A stretch of 64,000 bases of DNA. Origin: Bradyrhizobium acaciae. GTDB lineage: Bacteria > Pseudomonadota > Alphaproteobacteria > Rhizobiales > Xanthobacteraceae. The translations under genes were made by a program, and so were the position numbers. Positions 27,737 through 34,631 of this stretch are shown piece after piece (the first letter of the stretch is position 1; each line of letters opens with the position of its first letter). A model generated the notes under the pieces. That model was not told where the DNA came from. It did no database searches and was given only the letters and a program-made list of their open reading frames with translations. The DNA lies in NCBI RefSeq assembly GCF_020889785.1, contig NZ_JACMYK010000001.1, forward strand, positions 186,001-250,000, in the 5' to 3' direction.

Positions 27737-29331
27737 CGTTCTCCTCCTTGCATCGCACGACGCCCTGTGCCGCTGTCATCGGCCGCCATGCGGCTCGCGA
27801 TGGCTTGGGCGGCAAGGGCCGCGCCGGTGCTGCTGCCGACAATCTCCGCGCCGGCTTCCACCAGCATGGCTTTCTGGGTTCCGACCGGCTGCGGATCTGA
27901 ATCCGTGCCGCAGACGAAGCAGATCACGGGAACCTCCCGCCCTTGCGCCCGCGCGGCGGCCTTCGCCCGGCGGACGGCCGGAGCCAGAATTTCTGCCGGA
28001 TTCGGGTGACTGCCGTGGCCCAGCACGACGTCCAGAACGATGCAGGCAACGGTCGGATCGTCCGCCTCCTTCAGCAGCCGCTCGATCCGCACGCCATAGT
28101 CGATCATCGGATGCGGACGCCCCACCGTGAATTCGTCACTGCCCAGATCGATCGCCGTGTGTCCGTGGCTCTCCTCCACGTCGGCGAGACGGTCTGCGGC
28201 GGCAAGCGGCGCGTTCGACCGGGCACGAATGCCCGCGGCCTGCCAAATGGTTTGGGCTTCCGAGCAGAACGTGCCGCCGGAATAGAGACCGCGCAGGTAG
28301 CGCTGCGACGGCGCCAGCGCCGCACAAATCCGCGTCGCCAATTGTTCAATGGCCTGATCGTCGCTGCCGGGCTGGCGCGCGCCCGCAAGCGCAACGGCCT
28401 GCCGCGCCGTCTCTTCGAGCGACGAGGTACGGTGGATATTGCCGGCGGATGCCGCAGGCTCGCCGCCGAGAAAGCAGATCACGACCGGCTTGCCGATCGC
28501 GATCGCGCGCTCGATCACGTGCTTCTGCACGTCGCGTGCAGGAGGCTTGGAGACGATAGCGACAACCTTTGTCTGCGGGTCGGCCGCCAGCAACTCGAGG
28601 CCCTGCAGCATGGTGATGCCGCCGACCTCGCTGGAAACGTCGTGGCTGCCGGTGCCGATGGCCTGCGATATGCCCTGGCCATGACGGTGGACCTGGCACA
28701 TGACCTCCTGCAGGCCTGTGCCCGACGCGCCGACGAGCCCGATGACGCCCCGCCGAACGACGTTGGCAAATCCGAGCGGCACGCCGTTGATGATCGCCGT
28801 GCCGCAGTCCGGTCCCATCACCAGCAAGCCCTTCTGGGCCGCAACGCGCTTGATGGCCTGCTCCTGCTCGATCGGCACGTTGTCGCTGAACAGCAGCACG
28901 TTCAGGCCCTGGCGCAGCGCCTTCAAGGCTTCCGCCGCGGCATAGGGGCCCGGCACCGAGATCAATGCGAGGTCGGCATGATCGGCAATCGCGACGCCGC
29001 CGGAGATCGATCGCGGCGGCGCTTCCGCCGCAGGTTCGCCCGCCCCACCCTTCGGTTCTTCGCCGACGATCAGGGAGTGAATCTCCCGCTCTGCGGCGGC
29101 GAGCTTTTCAGGTGCGTCGTCCGCCACGACGATCATGATATCGCCCGGTTTGGCGCCTTCGAGCGCGGGGTTCATCAGCCCGGCCTGCTGCAGGAATTCC
29201 TTGTTGCTGCGCGTTCCCATCAGCAGCGTGACCCGCTGCACGCCGGTCCGCGCGACCGTGACCTGCGAGATCCGCATCAACGACACGGAATCCTTGTACA
29301 GGTTCGCCCTTATGCTGGATTGGATGGCCAT
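27733..29331 (-). CDS. fdrA: FdrA-like protein, copy B
   Basis: 532 residues, related to succinyl-CoA synthetase alpha/beta chains by fold. Visible: VLLFSDNVPIEQE, LLVMGPDCGTAIINGVPLGFANVVRRGVIGLVGASGTGLQEV (nucleotide/CoA-binding-type loop), GLYSGGTFCSEAQTIW at the position of the ligase phospho-histidine loop but with a Cys, and GRPHPMIDYGVR. FdrA (AllF) of E. coli is reported as a subunit of oxamate carbamoyltransferase, which phosphorolyses oxalurate to oxamate and carbamoyl phosphate. First gene of a transcript that continues into DUF1116-B, the BmpA importer and the isochorismatase-type hydrolase. It is clearly diverged from copy A, so the pairs may act on different substrates. Confidence 0.87.
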   Translation of the reverse strand: MAIQSSIRANLYKDSVSLMRISQVTVARTGVQRVTLLMGTRSNKEFLQQAGLMNPALEGAKPGDIMIVVADDAPEKLAAAEREIHSLIVGEEPKGGAGEPAAEAPPRSISGGVAIADHADLALISVPGPYAAAEALKALRQGLNVLLFSDNVPIEQEQAIKRVAAQKGLLVMGPDCGTAIINGVPLGFANVVRRGVIGLVGASGTGLQEVMCQVHRHGQGISQAIGTGSHDVSSEVGGITMLQGLELLAADPQTKVVAIVSKPPARDVQKHVIERAIAIGKPVVICFLGGEPAASAGNIHRTSSLEETARQAVALAGARQPGSDDQAIEQLATRICAALAPSQRYLRGLYSGGTFCSEAQTIWQAAGIRARSNAPLAAADRLADVEESHGHTAIDLGSDEFTVGRPHPMIDYGVRIERLLKEADDPTVACIVLDVVLGHGSHPNPAEILAPAVRRAKAAARAQGREVPVICFVCGTDSDPQPVGTQKAMLVEAGAEIVGSSTGAALAAQAIASRMAADDSGTGRRAMQGGER

Positions 29332-29415
29332 TGCCTTGTCGTTCCCTTGAATCCCGCAGGCTGTTTGCTTGTCTTGTGCTTGAGCTTCAACCAGCGGCCA
29401 GCTCGATCGCCTGAT

Positions 29416-29443
29416 CAGATGAGGCGCCGAGGCGTCTCATCTG
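29416..29443 (-). terminator. Long hairpin after carbamate kinase
   Basis: Thirteen-pair stem, CAGATGAGGCGCC / GGCGTCTCATCTG (one G-T pair), with a two-base tip, in the 230-base gap between carbamate kinase (ends 29562) and fdrA-B (starts 29331). No T-run. It probably ends or attenuates the upstream transcript, leaving fdrA-B its own promoter in the same gap. Confidence 0.55.
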
Positions 29444-29561
29444 CTTCAACTCGGAGAGCGCCTGCGCCATTGCGGCCATGAGGTGCGGACCGCCATCTTG
29501 CTCGACACTCGAATCAACATTGGCGCGGGCTACTCGTCCGCCGATGCGCCAATCCCGGTAG

Positions 29562-30521
29562 CTATTGAATGACGTGCGTGCCGGTCTCGCCGCGCAGCGC
29601 CGCCATCGCGCAATCGAGGTGACTGATGATCGCGCGCTTTCCACCGCCCTCGAGAAACCGGATGGCCGCATCGACCTTGGGGCCCATGCTTCCCGGAGGA
29701 AAATGGCCTTCGCGATGGTAGGCCTTGATCTCCTCGAGGCTGACCTGATCGAGTTCCCTCTTGTTCGGCTTGCCGAAGTTCACGGCGACGCGCGGCACTG
29801 CCGTCAGGATCAGCAACTCTTCGATACCCAGCACATTCGCGATATGAGCTGATGTCAGGTCCTTGTCGATCACTGCCGGCACACCGGTGCGAACGCCCTT
29901 TGCGTCACGAACCACGGGAACGCCGCCACCCCCTCCCGCGATGACGATCGTCCCCCGCTTGACCAATGCATCGACCAGCGAGATGTCGCAGACATGCTTG
30001 GGCTTCGGCGACGGCACGACATGACGCCAGCCGCGCCCCGAGTCCTCGCGCATTGCCCAATTGAGCTCGTCGCCGATCTTCCTGGCCTCGTCCTCGGAAA
30101 AGAACGGCCCGACGAACTTCGTCGGATTTTTGAACGCGGGATCGTCCTTGTCGACCTCGACCTGGGTCAGCAGGCTTGCCACATGCCGCTGATTGCCCTG
30201 TTCGCGCAGGGCGTTCTCGATCGCCTGCATCAGGAGATAGCCGATGCCGCCCTGGCTGTGCGCGACGCAGATGTCCATGTCCATCGGCGGAATTCGGTTC
30301 ATCGTCAGCATCTGGCGCATCATGATCTTGCCGACGACCGGGCCGTTGCCGTGCGTGATGACCAGCTCATTGTCGAGCTGCGCAAGCGGCAGCAGCGCCT
30401 CCGCGGTGATCTGCGCAACGGACTTCTGCTCCTGGGAAGTGCCCCTGATGTCTTCGGGGTGAACCGCATTGCCGCCGATCGCAACCACCAGGCGACGCGG
30501 CACGTCATTGAGCGTACGCAT
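29562..30521 (-). CDS. arcC: Carbamate kinase
   Basis: 319 residues from an ATG after GGGAGGTAAGGAA. Amino-acid kinase fold: RRLVVAIGGNAVHP, LVITHGNGPVVG, MDICVAHSQGGIGYLLMQAIEN, AGGGGGVPVV, AVIDKDLTSAHIANVLGIEELLILTAV, HFPPGSMGPKVDAAIRFLEGGGKRAIIS. It transfers phosphate from carbamoyl phosphate to ADP, giving ATP, ammonia and CO2. It follows FdrA-A by four bases, so carbamoyl phosphate released by the FdrA/DUF1116 enzyme would be used directly. E. coli pairs its catabolic carbamate kinase (YbcF/AllK) with the same enzyme. Confidence 0.95.
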   Translation of the reverse strand: MRTLNDVPRRLVVAIGGNAVHPEDIRGTSQEQKSVAQITAEALLPLAQLDNELVITHGNGPVVGKIMMRQMLTMNRIPPMDMDICVAHSQGGIGYLLMQAIENALREQGNQRHVASLLTQVEVDKDDPAFKNPTKFVGPFFSEDEARKIGDELNWAMREDSGRGWRHVVPSPKPKHVCDISLVDALVKRGTIVIAGGGGGVPVVRDAKGVRTGVPAVIDKDLTSAHIANVLGIEELLILTAVPRVAVNFGKPNKRELDQVSLEEIKAYHREGHFPPGSMGPKVDAAIRFLEGGGKRAIISHLDCAMAALRGETGTHVIQ

Positions 30522-30525
30522 TTCC

Positions 30526-32034
30526 TTACCTCCCGGCATTCTGGACGATGGCGACCGCAAGCTCGCAGGCCTGCGCGTTCGACGGCGCAACGAGGATTCC
30601 GGCTTGCTCCAGTTTCCTGACCTGCGCGGAGCGTCCTTGCGGATCCTGCTCCGTGCCAACGACGGACGCGATCAATACCGGTGCATCTCGCCCACGATCC
30701 GCGACGATCCTGGTCAGGTGCTCGGCGGGATCGGCGTGCGCGCCGTAGCCGAGCACAAGATCAAGCAGGATCACCGAAAGGTCGCCGTTCCTGAGTGCAG
30801 CACGCAACGCTTCGTCGCGCACTGACGGGTCGATCATCGGGTGCGGCCGGCCACGGGTATATTCGTCGTCGCCGAGGTCGATCAGCCGATCGCGTCCGTC
30901 GTTCGGCTCGACCCCAAGCTTGAGCACGCCGGGGATGGCCGCATTCGACGCCACCTTCCGGCCTGCGGCAGCGAGGATCACCTGCGCTTCGGCGCACAGC
31001 GTGCCGCCGGCGAACAAGCCCTCGATCCCGCCACGACCGTTCCGCGGAATCCTTGACGCAACCGCGTTGGTGTCGAAGTCTGCTCCGATCTTCTGGTGTC
31101 CCAATGCGAGCTCCGCGGCGCCTTTCAGCGTCGGCGAGAAGCGGGCGTTCGGCGGCAGCTCGACCTCCGAAGCGCCGATGAAGCAGACGGTGAAGAACTT
31201 CTTGCTTTTGCCGATCCGCTGAAGGACGGATTTGGCGACATCAGGATGCGGCGGCTTCGAGATCAGCACCACGTGGTCGGTTTCCGGATCGGAATCGAAC
31301 GCATCGATCGCCATCAGCGTGGTGATGCCGCCGATGTCCTTCTTCAGATCGCGCCCGCCGACGCCGATGGCATGGGAGATTCCCGCGCCGGCCTCCGAGA
31401 TCAGGCAGGAGACCTCCTGCGTTCCGGTACCCGACGCGCCGACGATGCCGATCCTGCCGCGCGTCAGCTTGTTGGCGAACGCCAGCGGCGCGCCGCCGAG
31501 CACGGCGGTTCCGCAATCCGGTCCCATCATCAGGAGGCCGGCCGCCCGCGCCTGCTGCTTGAGCGACAATTCGTCCTCGAGCGACACGTTGTCGCTGAAC
31601 ATCAGGACATGCAGGCCGCGATTGAGCGCCTTGCGGGCTTCGGCGGCTGCGAACTCGCCGGGCACGGAGATCAGCGCGAGATTGATCTCCGGCCTGTTCT
31701 TCACGGCCGCGGCGATCGAGTGCGGTCGCCAGGCCGACTGTGCCTCGCCCTGGCTCTTCGGCTTGTCGAGCGACTTGATCGCATTGTCGAGGGCTTCGCG
31801 GGCAGCGGTCTCGGACTCGGCCTTGACGGCGATCACGAGGTCATTGCCCTTCACGGCAGTGCCCTCCTCGAGCAGCCCCGCATTGCGCATGATCGCAGCG
31901 TTCGACGGAGTGCCCATCATCAACGCCGCCTCGATCACGCCGGGCGCCCCGGCGACCTCGCGCGACAGCCGCATCAGCGCGACCGAATCGAGGTAGAATC
32001 CCTTGCGGACCTCATTCAGGACAACGACGTTCAT
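30526..32034 (-). CDS. fdrA: FdrA-like protein, copy A
   Basis: 502 residues; the ATG overlaps the DUF1116-A stop (ATGA). Landmarks with approximate positions: MFSDNVSLEDE (145-155), MGPDCGTAVLGG (170-181), GIVGASGTGTQEV (196-208), GLFAGGTLCAEAQ (339-351), RGRPHPMID (394-402), DLVLGYGAHADPAEHL (425-440). The layout is that of the CoA-ligase-like FdrA family, one subunit of the reported oxamate carbamoyltransferase. The transcript order is small N-domain protein > DUF1116-A > FdrA-A > carbamate kinase. Copy B at 27733 shares these motifs but differs widely elsewhere. Confidence 0.88.
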   Translation of the reverse strand: MNVVVLNEVRKGFYLDSVALMRLSREVAGAPGVIEAALMMGTPSNAAIMRNAGLLEEGTAVKGNDLVIAVKAESETAAREALDNAIKSLDKPKSQGEAQSAWRPHSIAAAVKNRPEINLALISVPGEFAAAEARKALNRGLHVLMFSDNVSLEDELSLKQQARAAGLLMMGPDCGTAVLGGAPLAFANKLTRGRIGIVGASGTGTQEVSCLISEAGAGISHAIGVGGRDLKKDIGGITTLMAIDAFDSDPETDHVVLISKPPHPDVAKSVLQRIGKSKKFFTVCFIGASEVELPPNARFSPTLKGAAELALGHQKIGADFDTNAVASRIPRNGRGGIEGLFAGGTLCAEAQVILAAAGRKVASNAAIPGVLKLGVEPNDGRDRLIDLGDDEYTRGRPHPMIDPSVRDEALRAALRNGDLSVILLDLVLGYGAHADPAEHLTRIVADRGRDAPVLIASVVGTEQDPQGRSAQVRKLEQAGILVAPSNAQACELAVAIVQNAGR

Positions 32035-33281
32035 GACACCCCCAAATCCTTGGCGATGGCCACGATCGCCTGCTGGAAGCACGCCAACGGCGCCTTGACC
32101 ACGCCGGCACCGACCTGGCCGATGCCGGGCTCGCGATGCGCGATGCCGGTGTTAATGACGGGCACCACGCCGGAATCGACGACCAGGCGGATATCAATGC
32201 CGGTCGGCACGCCCGCGAAATCCATGGCGGCGATGGTCCATTCTGGATTCTGCGCAACCGTGATCTCGCCCATCGCGCGGGTGAAATTGCCGGCCTCGGA
32301 CGGCGCGCCGGCCCCCACGAAGCCCGCGACTGCGGGCGCGGCCGCCATCGCAAATCCGCCCAGACCGATCGTCTCGACGATAGCGGAATCGCCCATGTCC
32401 GGATTGGCGTCCTTCTCGGAATAGCCCGCAAAATACAGCCCCTCTGGCATTTCGACCGGCGCGGTGAACCATTGCTCGCCGAGCCCGCTGACCCGGATCC
32501 CGAAATCGGTGCCGTTGCGGCACATGGCGGTGACGATGGTCGAACCGCGAATGCCGTTCGCGGGATCGGTGATCGCCTTGCCCATCGCCATCGCGATATT
32601 GAGGAAGAACTGATCGTTTTGCCCGATGAATGCGAGGCATTCGGCGAGAACGGCGTTGTCGGTCGAGGTCCGCGCCATCCAGGGCGCGATCTCACGAAGG
32701 AAAACGCTCGAGCAGGCGAGATTGCGCTGATGCAGCTCGTCGCCCATCGACAGGCCGCGCGCGACGATCGATTTCAGGTCGATGCCGCCGGCGGCACGGA
32801 TCGCCTTGCCCAGAGTCGGCCCGAACACGTCGCGCAACCAGGCGAGCCGCTTCAGCACGCTCGCGTCGTTGCCGCCGAAGCGCATCACCTTGCCGAGCCC
32901 CTCGTTGATCGCGCAATAGGCGCGATTTCCGAAGCGCGCGTTCTCGACCACGAACAACGGCATCGATATCGTCGTCATGCCGGTCATCGGGCCAACCGCC
33001 CCGAAGTGATGGTTCGGGTGAAATTCGATCTCGCCGCTGGCCGCGAGCTTGGTCGCAGTCGGCAGATCCTGCGCCCATCCCTCGAACACGATGGCGCCCG
33101 CGACCGCACCGCGCATCGGCCCGCACATCCTGTCCCAGGAGATCGGCGGTCCGGCGTGCAGGATCATCCGTTCGCGCAGGCCCGGGATCAATTCGCGGGC
33201 GGGAACGATGTCGATCAGCCTGGGCTCTCCTTCGAGGATCCGCTCGAGTGCCTGCTGGTTTGCGTCTTCGATCAGTTTCAT
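32031..33281 (-). CDS. DUF1116 / YlbE-like protein, copy A (core only)
   Basis: 416 residues. Begins at KLIEDANQQALERILEGEPRLIDIVPARELIPG and has all core motifs: ILHAGPPISWDRMCGPMRGAVAGAIVFE, EFHPNHHFGAVGPMTGMTTISMPLFVVEN, NRAYCAINEGLGKVMRFGG, GLSMGDELHQRN, GTDFGIRVSGLGEQWFTAPVEMPEGLYFAGYSEKDANPDMGDSAIVE. The N-terminal ~50 residues found in copy B are absent and are supplied by the separate gene 10 bases upstream. Together with FdrA-A, and probably DUF2877, it should form the carbamoyltransferase complex. Confidence 0.87.
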   Translation of the reverse strand: MKLIEDANQQALERILEGEPRLIDIVPARELIPGLRERMILHAGPPISWDRMCGPMRGAVAGAIVFEGWAQDLPTATKLAASGEIEFHPNHHFGAVGPMTGMTTISMPLFVVENARFGNRAYCAINEGLGKVMRFGGNDASVLKRLAWLRDVFGPTLGKAIRAAGGIDLKSIVARGLSMGDELHQRNLACSSVFLREIAPWMARTSTDNAVLAECLAFIGQNDQFFLNIAMAMGKAITDPANGIRGSTIVTAMCRNGTDFGIRVSGLGEQWFTAPVEMPEGLYFAGYSEKDANPDMGDSAIVETIGLGGFAMAAAPAVAGFVGAGAPSEAGNFTRAMGEITVAQNPEWTIAAMDFAGVPTGIDIRLVVDSGVVPVINTGIAHREPGIGQVGAGVVKAPLACFQQAIVAIAKDLGVS

Positions 33282-33291
33282 CGGCGTGCCC

Positions 33292-33480
33292 TCACACGCC
33301 GAGCTTCGCGAGCAGGGCCGCCATCTGCGGATCGCCGCCCGCCGATGGCTTCCAGTCGACGTGAACGACGTCGATGCCGCAATCGCGGAGGTCCTTCACG
33401 AACCCCTCAAGCCCGACATTCACGACTTCGACCTTGCGCGCCAGCAACTGCTGATACTGCGGCCCATCCTGATCCGTCAT
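33292..33480 (-). CDS. Small protein equal to the DUF1116 N-terminal domain
   Basis: 62 residues. The stretch VEVVNVGLEGFVKDLRDCGIDVVHVDWKPSAGGDPQMAALLAKLG lines up with residues 14-56 of DUF1116 copy B (VISLGAADLDRG...LVRLQWRPVGDGSPEVAWSLAQLVG). It is therefore a free-standing form of the domain that is fused in copy B. It ends 10 bases before DUF1116-A in a different frame, with its own start, and is the first gene of that transcript. The conserved V(N/S)xG...xWxP pattern suggests a small alpha/beta subunit. Function unknown. Confidence 0.8.
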   Translation of the reverse strand: MTDQDGPQYQQLLARKVEVVNVGLEGFVKDLRDCGIDVVHVDWKPSAGGDPQMAALLAKLGV

Positions 33481-33509
33481 CGTCTCCGCCCTAACAAGTT
33501 CGTTTTCGT

Positions 33510-33548
33510 TACGATGAATTAATAAGAAAATACTTACTTCGTCAAGAC
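33510..33548 (-). promoter_or_regulatory. Promoter/operator region of the DUF1116-A/FdrA-A/carbamate kinase operon
   Basis: On the coding strand CTTGACGAAGTAAGTA (complement of 33531-33546) gives a TTGACG -35-like box, followed by the A+T-rich TTTTCTTATTAAT. A closely similar element, TTGAC-N3/4-GTAA, occurs before the gamma-glutamyltransferase-like gene (43369-43385) and, inverted, before the Liv solute-binding gene (39343-39361). A shared regulator is suspected. Confidence 0.5.
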
Positions 33549-33616
33549 CGGATTCTCGTGAAATGCAAAACTCTGTGCCCGGTCGCGGAGCGGATCGGTC
33601 GAAAGCGATCCCGCCT

Positions 33617-33647
33617 TAAAAAAAGTGCTCCGAACTTGGTTCGGAGC
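33617..33647 (-). terminator. Rho-independent terminator after the DUF2877 gene
   Basis: On the minus strand a nine-base perfect stem (GCTCCGAAC, loop, GTTCGGAGC; 33627-33647) is followed by seven T (A-run at 33618-33624). It lies 28 bases after the DUF2877 stop. It ends the Liv-importer transcript and separates it from the DUF1116-A operon. Confidence 0.88.
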
Positions 33648-33674
33648 AGTTTGGGAGAACTTGAAATTCGATCG

Positions 33675-34616
33675 TCATCGCTCGCGAAGGGCGTGGCGCA
33701 GGACGATCAGACTGCCTGCAAATGCGTCCCGGCCGGATGTGTGGCCGATCGCGGCGAGCGCCGCGAAGGCGCGGCGAACTCCGGCGACCTCCCCGCTCAT
33801 CGTCGCATGGATGGCGGCGTGCAGTGCTGCCGCGCCGTAGCCCAGCGCCGCCGCGCGCAGATGAATTCGGCTGATGTCGTTGGTACCGTCGAGCAGCGTG
33901 CGGCAACGGTCCCACAACGCATCGCGCCGTTCGGTGCGCCCCAGCGCAGCCAGCGCGATCAGCGCACCGCCGATCAGATCGTCGCCGGACGGTGTAAGCC
34001 CCGGCCCGAGACCGATCAAGCTGCCAAGGCCGGAGTCTTGAACCGCATGGTCATCCCCTCCTGCCAGGACACGTTCCAGCGCAGCGAGACCGGGCATGGC
34101 GGCCCGAACCAGCGCAGAGGCATCGCTCGGAACAGGTCCGGCCCCGACAGCGGCCAGGCCTTCGGAAGTCAGATCATCGCCCCACATCTCGTCGACGGCA
34201 TCAAGGCCGCGTCGGAGGCTGCCGATCGACCAATGCGGCGCAGCGCGCGGCGCCCAGACGGACCGCGCGGCGAGATTTGCGAGCGGCGTCCCTGCGATCC
34301 ACAGAACGCAGTCCGCGACCCGCACGGGATCGCCGACCACAAGACCCGGCCAACGGAAGTCGCCGAGCACCTGCAACGGCCCCGATCCGATACCGGTCTG
34401 TCCAATGCAGATCCAGATCCCGTCGATGACGGCGTAGAACGAACGCTCGAACACGGCGACGACCTGGCCCGCGGCGCGGTCGCGAAGCGCCCTGTCGGCA
34501 AGGAGGCCTACTTCCACACAGTCACAGATCGTCGTTGCGGGCATACGACGCCGCTCGCCGGGCGCGCCCGCGCAAACCTGCGTCCTCCCCTCAGCTTCGC
34601 GGTCTCCGACAAGCAT
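33675..34616 (-). CDS. DUF2877 protein (YlbF/AllH-like)
   Basis: 313 residues; the ATG at 34616 has AAGGAGG nine bases before it, though MPATTICDCVEVG at 34544 would be closer to the usual N-terminus. The family signature SLIGLGPGLTPSGDDLIGGALIALAAL lies near 200-225. E. coli YlbF (AllH) is reported as the third component required for oxamate carbamoyltransferase. Here it is the last gene of the Liv-type importer operon, 15 bases after the triple-fusion transporter gene, and is separated from DUF1116-A and FdrA-A by a terminator. Only one DUF2877 gene serves the two FdrA/DUF1116 pairs. Confidence 0.82.
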   Translation of the reverse strand: MLVGDREAEGRTQVCAGAPGERRRMPATTICDCVEVGLLADRALRDRAAGQVVAVFERSFYAVIDGIWICIGQTGIGSGPLQVLGDFRWPGLVVGDPVRVADCVLWIAGTPLANLAARSVWAPRAAPHWSIGSLRRGLDAVDEMWGDDLTSEGLAAVGAGPVPSDASALVRAAMPGLAALERVLAGGDDHAVQDSGLGSLIGLGPGLTPSGDDLIGGALIALAALGRTERRDALWDRCRTLLDGTNDISRIHLRAAALGYGAAALHAAIHATMSGEVAGVRRAFAALAAIGHTSGRDAFAGSLIVLRHALRER

Positions 34617-34631
34617 CCGCCCTCGCCTCCT

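Noticed and set aside
29387..29671. 94-codon minus-strand open frame between fdrA-B and carbamate kinase
   Set aside because: Overlaps the end of carbamate kinase, contains the 13-pair hairpin, and has no good ribosome site or recognisable content.
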